Positions 55,421-64,000 of a stretch of 64,000 nucleotides of DNA are shown piece after piece. A program made the position numbers and the translations under genes. Origin of the DNA: Plantago major. Lineage: Eukaryota; Streptophyta; Magnoliopsida; Lamiales; Plantaginaceae. The stretch is taken from the NCBI GenBank assembly GCA_026545765.1, contig JAIFAC010000244.1, positions 62,001-126,000 on the forward strand. Reading direction: 5' to 3'. Every line of letters begins with the position of its first letter. The first letter of the stretch is position 1. Below the pieces are notes generated by a model. That model did not search any database. It saw only the letters and a program-made list of their open reading frames with translations, and was not told the origin of the DNA.

Positions 55421-56700
55421 GAGAAGCGTGGGAATGCTACATTATTCGACAAGGAACGCCTCTGCTCCTGTTCTCACAGTCACTGACAAGCCCGAGTCAC
55501 TCTTACCCGTACCTCTTACCCCAGCTAAAGAGGAACTTGGGGCTGGATCTCTTAAGGAGAAATTTCTTCAGGAAGCAAGGATTAAACCTCATGAAACCCT
55601 GAAAGAAATCCAGTTGATAGAAGGAGACCCAGGAAAGAAGACCAGGATCGGAACAGAGATGAGCGTCGAAGTGGAAATGAATCTCATAGCTTGTCTTAAG
55701 GATAACTGTGATGTCTTTGCTTGGAGTACCGACGATCTTAAGGATAGACCGAGGATAGTAGTTCACCGGTGAACATGGATCCTTGATCAAGTATATCCAC
55801 GAGAAAAGAAAGGACTTGACCTATGGAAGATGCTATCATTGTCGGAGAGGTTGAGAGGCTCAAGAAAGCGGGACACATTGAAGAAGTAAGATACTCATAT
55901 TGGGTTTGCAATGTGGTACTCGTCGAGAAGGCTCCGGGCAAATGGAGGATGTGCAATAACTTTACTAGGCTTAACAAGTTTTGTCCAAAGGATCCTTATC
56001 CTTTGCCTCGGATCGACCAACTGGTAGACTCCACGGCTGGATGTGCTCTTCTAAGATTCATGGATGCCTATTAAGGTTTTTATCAAATCGAATAGCAAGA
56101 GGACATCAAGAAGGCGACCTTCTTTGCGGCGGAGGAGTTTATTGTTTTAAGGTTATGTCATTTGAATTTGAAAATCTTTGGAGCTACTTACCAGCGTCTG
56201 GTAAATAAAATGTTCAAAGAGGAAATTGGCAAGACCATGAAAATGTATTTTTATGACAAGTTGGTCAAGAGCAAAATAGAAGAGCAACACATTGAGCACC
56301 TCAACAAGTGCTTCTCGATTTTGAGAAAGTATGATATGGTACTAAACAAGGAAAAGTCCACATTTGGAGTGAAAGAGGAAAATTTCGGATACATGGTCAC
56401 GAGAAAGAGGCATCGGTGCGATCCGAAAAGATCAAGGCTATACGGACTTGCCACAACGAAGACTATCAATGAGGTTCAACATCTCATAGGACAAGTGATG
56501 TCCTTGAGCCGCTTCATCTCTAGGTCAGCAGAAAAGAACCTACCTTTCTTTAAGATACTGAGGAAAGGAGATAAGTTTGAATGGACCAAAGAATGCGAAG
56601 AATCCTTTGACAACCTAAAGAACTACCTCCTCTCACCTCCACTCTTGTCCAAACCAGTGGAAGGAGAGCCTCTCTACTTATATTTGGCTGTCACAAATGA
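55421..56700 (+). pseudogene. pol: Reverse transcriptase remnant of fragment D
   Basis: Pieces in order: 55428-55772, 55823-56074 (KWRMCNNFTRLNKFCPKDPYPLPRIDQLVDST) and 56162-56860. The catalytic YVDD is changed to YFYD (about 56250), removing one of the two Asp. Without that residue the enzyme would be inactive as written. Confidence 0.8.
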
Positions 56701-57170
56701 GGCTATGAGTTCTGTGTTGGTCAGGATCCAAGCCAATGACCACATGCCTGTCTACTACTTGAGCAAGGATCTAGCTGGTGCTGAAACCAAATATGTCCAT
56801 ATTGAAAAGCTAGCTTATGCGCTAGTTTACACCGCTCGGAGACTGAAGCCGTACTTCTAGTCACATAGGATCGTGGTTCTCACCAGTGAACCTCTGAAAC
56901 AAGTCTTAGGGAAGCCAGATCAATCTGGACGCTTATCTAAATGGACGATTGAACTGAGTGAGTACGATATTGGATATCAAACTCCGTCAGCAAAGAAAGC
57001 TCAGATCTTAGCCGATTTCTTAGTTGATTACCCTGAGAAGGATGATGAAAAAAATCGATGATCAACTGAAAGAAGTCGAGTGCCTAATGATAACACAAGA
57101 GGCACCTCCCTCCGAACAAGTGAGGGGCATTGAGAAAGAAGTAGAAAGGGAAGTCTGTGAGGACGCCCAA
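56700..57170 (+). pseudogene. pol: First RNase H remnant of fragment D
   Basis: Reads VYYLSKDLAGAETKYVHIEKLAYALVY, a TAG at 56858-56860, then GKPDQSGRLSKWTIELSEYDIGYQ and KAQILADFLVDYP. Same arrangement as B at 25148-25440. Confidence 0.75.
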
Positions 57171-57194
57171 TTCATATGATATCCCCAAAAACCT

Positions 57195-57760
57195 ATGACT
57201 GACTCTCAAAGAGTAAGACACATGTTTCTCTTGGATGAAGTGCCAGACACTCTTACACTTGCAACCTCCGTCAGGAAGCAAGAAGAGATCCCTGAAGAAC
57301 AAAATGGTGAGATAGGGGCAGAAACTACGATTCTCACTCCTACAACTAAGAAAAAATACAAAGACACTTGGACGCTACAAATGGATGGATCTTCTACCGG
57401 TAGACAAGGAGGAATTGGAATTCACCTTAAGAGTCCCGAAGGCGCCGAGTTGGACTACGCTATCACACCTGACTTCAGCGACCAACAATGAATTTGAGTC
57501 TGAGCGCTTCTTCTAGGACTCAAGATGGCAAAATCACTCCAAGTTAAAAGAATCAAAGCTTACACTGACTCACAACTCGTTGAATCTCAGTTCTCGGGCT
57601 CTTTTGCTACTAAAGGACCAAACTTGATAAAGTACTTAGACTTGCTCAAGAAAGAGGTGGAACACTTTGAAGAGTTAACACTGAAAAGGTTTGATAGAGA
57701 GTGGAATGAGAAAGTTGGCGCACTTTAAAATGCGCTTGACTTGGAGCACTCGACACGAGA
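57195..57760 (+). pseudogene. pol: Second RNase H (aRNH) remnant of fragment D
   Basis: Piece 57195-57491 contains LQMDGSSTGRQGGIGIHLKSPEGAELDYAI; piece 57525-57728 contains KAYTDSQLVESQFSGSFATKG and FDREWNEK. A frameshift around 57485 removes the Glu-containing segment from frame. Confidence 0.72.
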
Positions 57761-57829
57761 GCATCATTCTACTAACCAGAACTTCCTCCTTGATGAGTCA
57801 GCTTACAAGTTTTCCTATTAAGTCTTTGA

Positions 57830-58304
57830 GCGAAATTTGGATAGCGGACATCTTCAATTACCTTAAGGACTTTACCGTCAGATCTCAAAGAAGCAAAAAG
57901 AGTCCTATGCCGAGCCAGCAGATACTTTATCCTTGGGGAGGATCTTTGAGAAGTCCTTGATGGTACTCATCGAGATGCCTTGGACCTCGAAGCTAGAACT
58001 ATTTTAGAGATTCATAGTGGAAGTTGTGGGAGTCATTTAGGAGGTCGAACTTTAGCTCAAAGGTCATAAGGCAAGGCTACTCTTGTGACAATTGTGAGGA
58101 TCAAACAAACTCGACCCTGTGATGATTGCCAATACTATGCCAACATCCCTCATCGCCCTATTAACCCTATGATTCCATCAATCATAGCCTGTACATTCGA
58201 TCAGTGGGGAATAGATATAGTCGGCCCGTTTCCTCGTGGTACTCACCAAAAGAAGTTCCTCATTGTTGATGTGGAGTTCTTTACTTAATGGGTTGAGGCA
58301 GAAG
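57830..58304 (+). pseudogene. pol: Integrase start of fragment D, cut by Sirevirus E
   Basis: Includes the SCGSHLGGRT zinc-binding half, CDDCQYYANIPHRP and the start of the core with the first catalytic Asp (DQWGIDIVGPFPRG). The rest is to the right of Sirevirus E, outside the window. Confidence 0.75.
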
Positions 58305-59928
58305 TGTTGGTCCAGATAACGGCAAAGTAAAAGACTAGAGGGGGGTGAATAGTCTTTTAAAACTTTTGTCGATAAGCACAGTTTCTCAAATATCTGTGAA
58401 GATATCTGATACTTAATTTCAGAGAGCGGAAGACTTTTCTGTGATAAGTGCACGTGCTCAGCAAGATAAGTGTAAGTACTTTGCAAGATAAGTAAAGCAA
58501 GTAATAGACTGTAGAAAGTAAATAACACAAGTCTTTTTATAATGGTATCTGAAGGTGGCGTAATCCTTGACTAATCGATTCGACCTTTCTAGGACCTAGA
58601 ATCCACTAAGGCGGATAAATGATGTAACCTTACAAATATCTTCTCTTGATTCCTAAATACACTAGTTCCCAACGAGTGTTCCCTTGAGTTATTCCCCTTC
58701 TTCACAGCCAAGTACTTCCTGTACTCAGAAACCTTTTGAGCTATTCCTTAGTTTCCCAAACTAAGTACATCCTATGCTCAGTATCCTTGGAGTTATTCCT
58801 TAGTTTTCCAAACTAAGTACTTCCTGTACTCCACGCCGATTAAGGTGTTGGTTAAGGTAGTTTGTCAGGTGAGGTTCTTTAATAACTTGTTGATTATTGA
58901 GATAGCTCTATGAATCAAGTACTTAATACACTTTGCAATGTATGGTATCTTGTTCTTCTGAGACCAAGTCTATGATAAGTGTTTAAGAGAATGAAACTCA
59001 GATATGAAATCTTAGTTCAACTCTTTCACAAATAACAATGCTTGTTAAGGATCAGGACACTTAGAACTTTTGTGCTACTTAGAATCAAGAGCTTTAGTGC
59101 ATAGCAGAAAGCTTGAAGGTAAGTAGTATGCTTGAGAGCTTGTGTGAGTATTGATGTTCTTGGTGTAAGTTACTGTGTCTTCTCAGCGATCTAAGTGTTG
59201 ATATTTATAGATGAATTTGAGTGCCGTTTGAATAGTATCCGTTGAAACCTTTCGATTTCAAACTATTGATATCTGAGTATAATCTTATGTGAGTTTGTCT
59301 TCTTTTTGAAGCTACCGTTTTTATTCGAGACATTTACATGCACATTTAATGCTTGTACTATACTTTGTCCCTTAGTGTGATGGAACTATGCATTGTATCA
59401 TAGATCTTATTCTATCGAGTTCTCTGAAGCTTTGCATGTTCTTTTCCATAGATTATCACAACTCTAGATACCACTTGTTGAAACAACTTTGTTATAAAAT
59501 ATTTCTTTTCAGAAACATAGTTTATGTCCAAGGTATCTGAGTGTAGATATCTGTGGGCACTTTCCTTGTTTCAGAAACCTTTTAGATCTCAGATATCTCT
59601 TGTAACACTGTTTATTTAAAAACGCTTGTGTCTTGAGGAATACGGTCATAGGTATCTGAAAAACCTTTGTCCTCAGCAATCTTGTGCAATCTTCAAGTCT
59701 TCAAAAATTGTTGAACTTTTCCTGCCGGATGTCTTTCTTCTTGGTCTTCTTCATAAAATAAAAATTACATTTCGAGACCTAACATCCTATACAAGATTTG
59801 CTAGACTATCATACTTAGTGAGTTTCCTCTTTTACAGTGTTCAAGTGAACCAAGAGTACTAATCACATTTACGAGCTAAGATAAGTCATTAGGTTCTTTG
59901 ATCAAAATCTAAACAGATATTCCTAACA
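58305..59928 (-). repeat. 3' LTR of Sirevirus E
   Basis: 1624 bp, TGTTGGTCCAG..TCCTAACA. It is the most diverged of the four Sirevirus LTRs but keeps the hairpin arms (58329-58358), the 53-bp repeats and the edge motif. Confidence 0.9.
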
Positions 59929-59940
59929 AATTTCCCCCAT
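59929..59940 (-). other. Polypurine tract, Sirevirus E
   Basis: Same sequence as at 30139-30150, directly next to the LTR. Confidence 0.82.
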
Positions 59941-60234
59941 TTTGATCAGTCAACGATGACTATATGACCTATTACAAATCTGGATGAGGAAACAATCCAC
60001 TACTTAATCATTTCTTATGATTTTTCAAATCAGATAATTAAGTGCAGAAAGTAAACATCAACCAAATCACAAGGTGTGATCTTTGCTGACAAGTTATCTT
60101 TTATAGAAAAAGATATAAGAGTAAGTTCATCGGATATGTTACAAAGAAAGTTCTGAGATAACTTTAGTACATAATACAATTATTTCGATCAAGATACAAA
60201 ATGCCTAGTAAATTAGGACAACAGGAGTAGCCAA
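59941..60234 (-). other. 3' untranslated region of Sirevirus E, first part
   Basis: Matches 30151-30440 of C. Ends in CAA (60232-60234), the duplicated target of element F. Confidence 0.7.
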
Positions 60235-60254
60235 CACTACAAGAAAAATTTGGA

Positions 60255-60590
60255 AAAAAGCGGCGTTATGGGGCGACGGATGAAATCCGTCGCTTCCATA
60301 ACAGAATCGCTTATTAGGCGGCGGAATCTATCCGTCGCCCCGATTAGCGACGGATAATTGTTATCCGTAAGCTTATTGGCGACGGATAACGTATCCGTCG
60401 CTAAATTGAAGCGACGGATAATTATTATCCGTCGCCCAAGTTGACTTTGATAAAAAAAGGAAATTTTTTTTTTTAAAAAGCAGGCGGCGGATAGATTATC
60501 CGTCGCTTTATATGACGGATACCTATCCGTAGCCACATGTGACGGATCGACTGCGGGCCGGCGGATCGTGTCCGTCGCCCGAGTTCATAA
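60255..60590. repeat. Left subterminal repeats of F
   Basis: At least eight copies of GCGACGGAT or its reverse complement, often as facing pairs around short AT-rich spacers. In CACTA elements such repeats bind the TNPA-like protein. Confidence 0.8.
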
Positions 60591-60599
60591 CGAGAGAGG

Positions 60600-60785
60600 C
60601 GAGAATGCCTCACTTTCTTCCTCTTCTCCTTCTTCTTCCTCATTCTCTTCTTCTCCTCTCTTGGTTTCGGTGAATTCTTACGTTATTAAGCCCGATCTTG
60701 GTGCCTAATCGAAGCTAGTGGGACAAGGAGTTTGTTTCTTGATCAATTTGATTTCTACCGATTAATCAAGGTATTTTGGCTAAAA
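60600..60785 (+). other. CT-rich leader-like segment in F
   Basis: A strongly pyrimidine-rich stretch (60605-60665) followed by an ATCAAG|GTATTTT donor-like site and AAACCCTAG near 60785. It resembles the 5' leader of a plant gene; whether it belonged to the transposon or was captured cannot be decided. Confidence 0.35.
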
Positions 60786-61214
60786 CCCTAGTTTTTTAAA
60801 ATTTGGGGATTTTGTTTATTTTGATTAATTTGAGCAATTATATGTATATATGATAAGTATGTAGTAGTTAGTTTAGTTAATTTGATTAATTATATGTAAT
60901 TTGTTCAATTTGATAGTTAGTTTAATTAATGATATGAATGTATGTAGTATGTTAATTAAGTTTGGTATGTATGAATGTATGTAGTTAGTTTGATTTGTGT
61001 GTTAAGTATATATAGTTAGTTTAGTTAATTTGATATGTTTGTTAAGTATAGAAGTATGTAGTTTTGATTTGATAAATTTGTATGTTAAGTATGTAATTTG
61101 ATATGAATATATGTAGTAATTCGATATGTATAGAGTAATTAGTTAATTTGATATGTATGTTAAGTATATAATATGACATTCATTTGTTTGTAATTATAAT
61201 TAATCGTTTTAATA
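60786..61214. other. AT-rich segment of F
   Basis: Low-complexity sequence built on GTATGTAGTTAGTTTGATTTG-like words. No coding signal. Could be the start of a long first intron. Confidence 0.4.
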
Positions 61215-61770
61215 TGAGTGGTATGTTAGCCTTTGTATGTGTGGTATATTAGCCACTTTATTTGGGTGATATGTTAGTCACCATTGTGTTAGTAAATTTT
61301 AGGACAATGTGGTGGTATGTTATTGCTTGTGTATGTGAGTGGTATGTTAGCCACTTTATTTGGGTGATATGTTAGTCACCATTGTGTTAGTAAATTTTAG
61401 GACAATGTGAGTGGTATGTTAGCCCTTTGTATGTGAGTGGTATGTTAGCCACTTTATTTGGGTGATATGTTAGTCACCATTGTGTTAGTAAATTTTAGGA
61501 CAATGTGGTGGTATGTTAGCCTTTGTATGTGAGTGGTATGTTAGCCACTTTATTTGGGTGATATGTTAGTCACCATTGTGTTAGTAAATTTTAGGACAAT
61601 GTGGTGGTATGTTAGCCACTTTATTTGGGTGATATGTTATGCTTCATTGTGTTAGTAAATTTTAGGACAATGTGAGTGGTATGTTAGCCACTATATGTGA
61701 GTGGTATGTTAGCCACTATATGTGAGTGGTATGTTAGCCACTTTATTTGGTTGATATGTTAGTCACCATA
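61215..61770. repeat. Minisatellite in F with palindromic modules
   Basis: About six units of 71-98 bp. Each contains AGTGGTATGTTAGCCACT, GGTGATATGTTAGTCACC and GTGTTAGTAAATTTTAGGAC. The two TATGTTAG modules are short inverted repeats with different but matching arms. Confidence 0.85.
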
Positions 61771-61789
61771 TACATTATGTTGTTAGGAC

Positions 61790-62760
61790 ATGTATTGACT
61801 TTGGATGTTGTATGAAATTGGGAATGTAGAAGGTACTTCATTCCGGAGTTGATCCAGATCTGGCGTGTTTACGAGGCTATGGGATCCAAGTATCTGAGGA
61901 TATAGTACATGCGTGGAAGGCCATTCGGGATCGGTGGCCAATCCCTCCACGAGTTGATGCAGGTGGGCCCTTTGGGATGCCCTCTGGCGCGACGATGTCG
62001 GGCGTTGCTTGGACCAGGCGAACCGGGCATCCCGATCGTCTGGCGGGAAGGGCCGTTCACCACCTTGGGAGGCGATCTCTTGCGATTATTATCAATCGGT
62101 GCGTATATATGTGTTTTGCAATCTAGCATTACGTGTATGCTCTATTACTTGTAGATGATAAATTGTTGACTAGATCTGGTTTGATTGGTGGCACGGGGAG
62201 GTGACATCCAAGTATGCCATCTTCAAGAAGGCCCAGGAAGAAGGCGGGGTATGGACCGGATTGTCGCATCGTCTATTGCGGTATGTTTATGTTGCTTAAA
62301 GTTCATATTTGTACACTATTACAAGTTACTTTTTAAAGCGATGGCGATCATTATATCTGCTATTTACGATTTGGTGAGGTTGATGCTTTCGGTGGCGAGG
62401 AAGGGCGAGGCGGGTGATGTGTTGTCAGTGAACAAGTTGACAACATCTTCCTAGAGGTCAACAAACCGGACAAGAAAGGGCGAATATATGGACTCGGAGC
62501 CTCGGTTTAAGCGGCTAGTCCGGCGTGCTCCTCATCATCGTCCCGTGATCCAGACGTCCGGTTTACACGGACCGGTCTCGAAATAGATGCGATCGCGAGT
62601 CAGAACATGTTGCTCGGCTAACTCGAAGATGGAGCAACAAAGGGGCGAGATGGGCCTTGTGACGAAGCGAAGGAGGAGAACGGCGCCTTGATTCTGAATG
62701 GGCGATTCATGTCGATTCGCCATCACCCACCCCACCCCGTCGATAGCTAGTTATGTATCA
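61790..62760 (+). pseudogene. Degenerate gene-like region in F
   Basis: GC-rich relative to its surroundings and broken into exon-sized pieces. A first piece is at about 61830-62125. A second, 62170-62279, reads WWHGEVTSKYAIFKKAQEEGGVWTG-like residues and ends at a CG|GTATGTTT donor. A later piece near 62455-62500 reads NKPDKKGRIYGLGA, loosely like the end of plant Transposase_24-type proteins of CACTA elements. The assignment is weak. No complete frame remains. Confidence 0.35.
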
Positions 62761-62929
62761 TATGTTGATTTTTTCATATTTACACTTGTTTGGATAATTT
62801 CTCGACTCAATATTACTTTTTATTCATTGAAACATTTTTATTATTATTGATTTATTATCGAACATTATATTGATTAAATAGGTGAACTTCGAAAATAGGG
62901 ATTAATATGAAATAAATAGTAGCGGAATT

Positions 62930-63230
62930 AGTGGCCGAATTCACGGTGGTGGAATTAGTAGCGAATTTCAAATTCGTCACTAGTCGATAAAATATTTAGC
63001 CGGATAGAATCTATCAGTCGCTAAATATCTTGACAGATAGATTCTATCCGTCGCTAAATTCGAATTAAAAAAATAATTGGGCCGATCAATCCGTCGTCCA
63101 AATGTCATGAATGGACGGTTGTTATCCGTCGCCACGACTCGAAGCGACGGATTTTCTATCCGTCGCCCGATCCGTCGAGGCTGTGGCGGATGATAGGCGC
63201 TTTATGTGACGGATCTATCCGTCGCTCACG
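62930..63230. repeat. Right subterminal repeats of F
   Basis: Copies of ATCCGTCGC and GCGACGGAT around short spacers, mirroring the left end. Confidence 0.78.
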
Positions 63231-63250
63231 AGCCATTTTTTGTAGTGCAA

Positions 63251-64000
63251 GCTCAGTAGACATCTAATAAACTAGTCTTCAACACTTCAAGTCTTAGCGG
63301 TTCCATGGATCAATCGCAAATTTCCTATCACCGAACCTTTTGATATCATCGAGTAGTCATAGAAGTGTTACGACAATCATCTGTGTCTCGGCAAATCCAC
63401 AGACTTCCTTGTAGGTTTTGGTAGGATTTTTCTTGGCAAAATGCTTGACCGGATACTTTCCCCATTTAGCATGGCGATTCGATATTTGATAGCTTGAAGT
63501 ATTCATAAATGATCTTCAAATATCGATGTCACCCTTGTATTGATCTTGATCAAGTAGAAGGACTCATAGGGTTCCTGACAAGTCTTGCTCTTGTACTGTT
63601 CGATGATGTTGGGAATTTTGTGCACATCATCGGCTTTCCATAAGGACATTCATCGAGAGGTCCTTTTCATGGCTTGTTCTCTTGATTACTTCAAAATCGA
63701 CGAGGCTTTGATGTGGTTGGTGTTAATCAAGATTGGTCTTTTCTCCATGCCATGAGTGTTTATGGATTGGTTACGGAAATTTTGAATTTACGGTAGATGC
63801 TTAAGTTCGAATCCGGTAGCCATTCTTGATTAATGCACTGTAGAGCGGAGGATTCCTTGTTGGTCTTCACATACTCGATCTTGGCTTCTTGAGGCTGAGT
63901 GGTAGTTGAAGTTGTCTTTGTTAGGCTCTCGGTCTGTTCCTCCTTTGTCTTGAATTCTCCTCTGGGGTAATGCTTGAAGAACCACCTTGGATAGACTTGG
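63251..64000 (-). pseudogene. Additional gene of Sirevirus E, C-terminal part
   Basis: Matches 30440-31210 of C and the C-terminal domain of A (10232-10939). Recognisable segments include the WGKY-containing region (about 63430-63480) and the ATCACATCAAAGC-like stretch near 63710, with several shifts. The position of the stop of A (GCAGATTGATCC) reads GCGATTGATCC here. Continues beyond the window. Confidence 0.65.

Larger units (their letters stand above)
53963..58304 (+). mobile_element. Tat-type gypsy fragment D
   Basis: A second, more decayed Tat element. It begins inside gag at a TTGGTGGACCGCCCTACCC capsid stretch, without LTR, PBS or target duplication, directly abutting the array. It runs through protease, RT, RNase H, second RNase H and into integrase, where Sirevirus E interrupts it. 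Clearly related to B at protein level but not a recent copy. Confidence 0.88.
60235..63247. mobile_element. CACTA DNA transposon F (non-autonomous)
   Basis: 3013 bp. Ends CACTACAAGAAAAATTTGG (left) and, reversed, CACTACAAAAAATGGCTC (right). Flanked by a 3-bp CAA duplication (60232-60234, 63248-63250). Both ends carry dense subterminal GCGACGGAT / ATCCGTCGC repeats. All of this is diagnostic for CACTA (En/Spm). No transposase motif is seen, so it would depend on another element. Confidence 0.92.
58305..64000 (-). mobile_element. Sirevirus-type retrotransposon E (3' end)
   Basis: Minus-strand element inserted in the integrase of fragment D. It starts with a 1.62 kb 3' LTR, polypurine tract, 3' untranslated region and, from 63251, the C-terminal part of the additional gene; it runs off the right edge. 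It is interrupted by CACTA element F. The left flank AGAAG (58300-58304) is the expected target duplication; its partner is outside the window. Confidence 0.88.

Noticed and set aside
61215..61770. Regularly spaced repeats resembling a CRISPR array
   Set aside because: The intervening sequence is itself repeated, no cas genes exist, and the context is a plant CACTA transposon.

Overview
The window is repeat-dense nuclear DNA of a flowering plant, probably a eudicot. It holds no intact host gene. Three copies of a Sirevirus-type Ty1/copia element, two copies of a Tat-type Ty3/gypsy element and one CACTA DNA transposon are nested in and beside a tandem array with a 1.62 kb repeat unit. The plant origin follows from the initiator-Met-tRNA primer site, the tandem RNase H domains of the Tat lineage, GT-AG introns of 75-95 nt, and telo-box plus TGGGCY promoter motifs. 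The species cannot be named from the sequence.

Layout. 1-13076: Sirevirus A (+), lacking its 5' LTR and gag start, inserted into the array. 13077-20330 and 50480-53962: the array, about seven units, with a dimeric higher-order pattern. 20331-50479: Tat element B (+), about 14.3 kb without its insert, with LTRs, PBS, gag-pol with two RNase H domains, an antisense gene and a 5-bp target duplication (CTAGT). 28451-44258: Sirevirus C (-), 15.8 kb, complete, inserted in B with target duplication CACTC. 53963-58304: Tat fragment D, cut at both ends. 58305-64000: Sirevirus E (-), running off the window, interrupted by CACTA element F (60235-63247, target duplication CAA).

The order of events can be read from the nesting: array, then A and B; C after B; E after D; F after E. 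The Sireviruses carry gag-pol followed by a 5.4 kb additional gene in the same orientation. In copies A and C that gene contains a run of at least five short phase-0 introns separating exons of about 34-42 codons. That is the most unusual biology in the window.

A second general point concerns sequence quality. Paired copies differ again and again at CAG/CTG trinucleotides. One recurring form is CAGA in one copy against CGTA in the other, which creates in-frame TAA stops. This looks like a consensus error, possibly linked to CHG methylation, and not natural mutation. Many of the breaks in these elements may therefore be artefacts.
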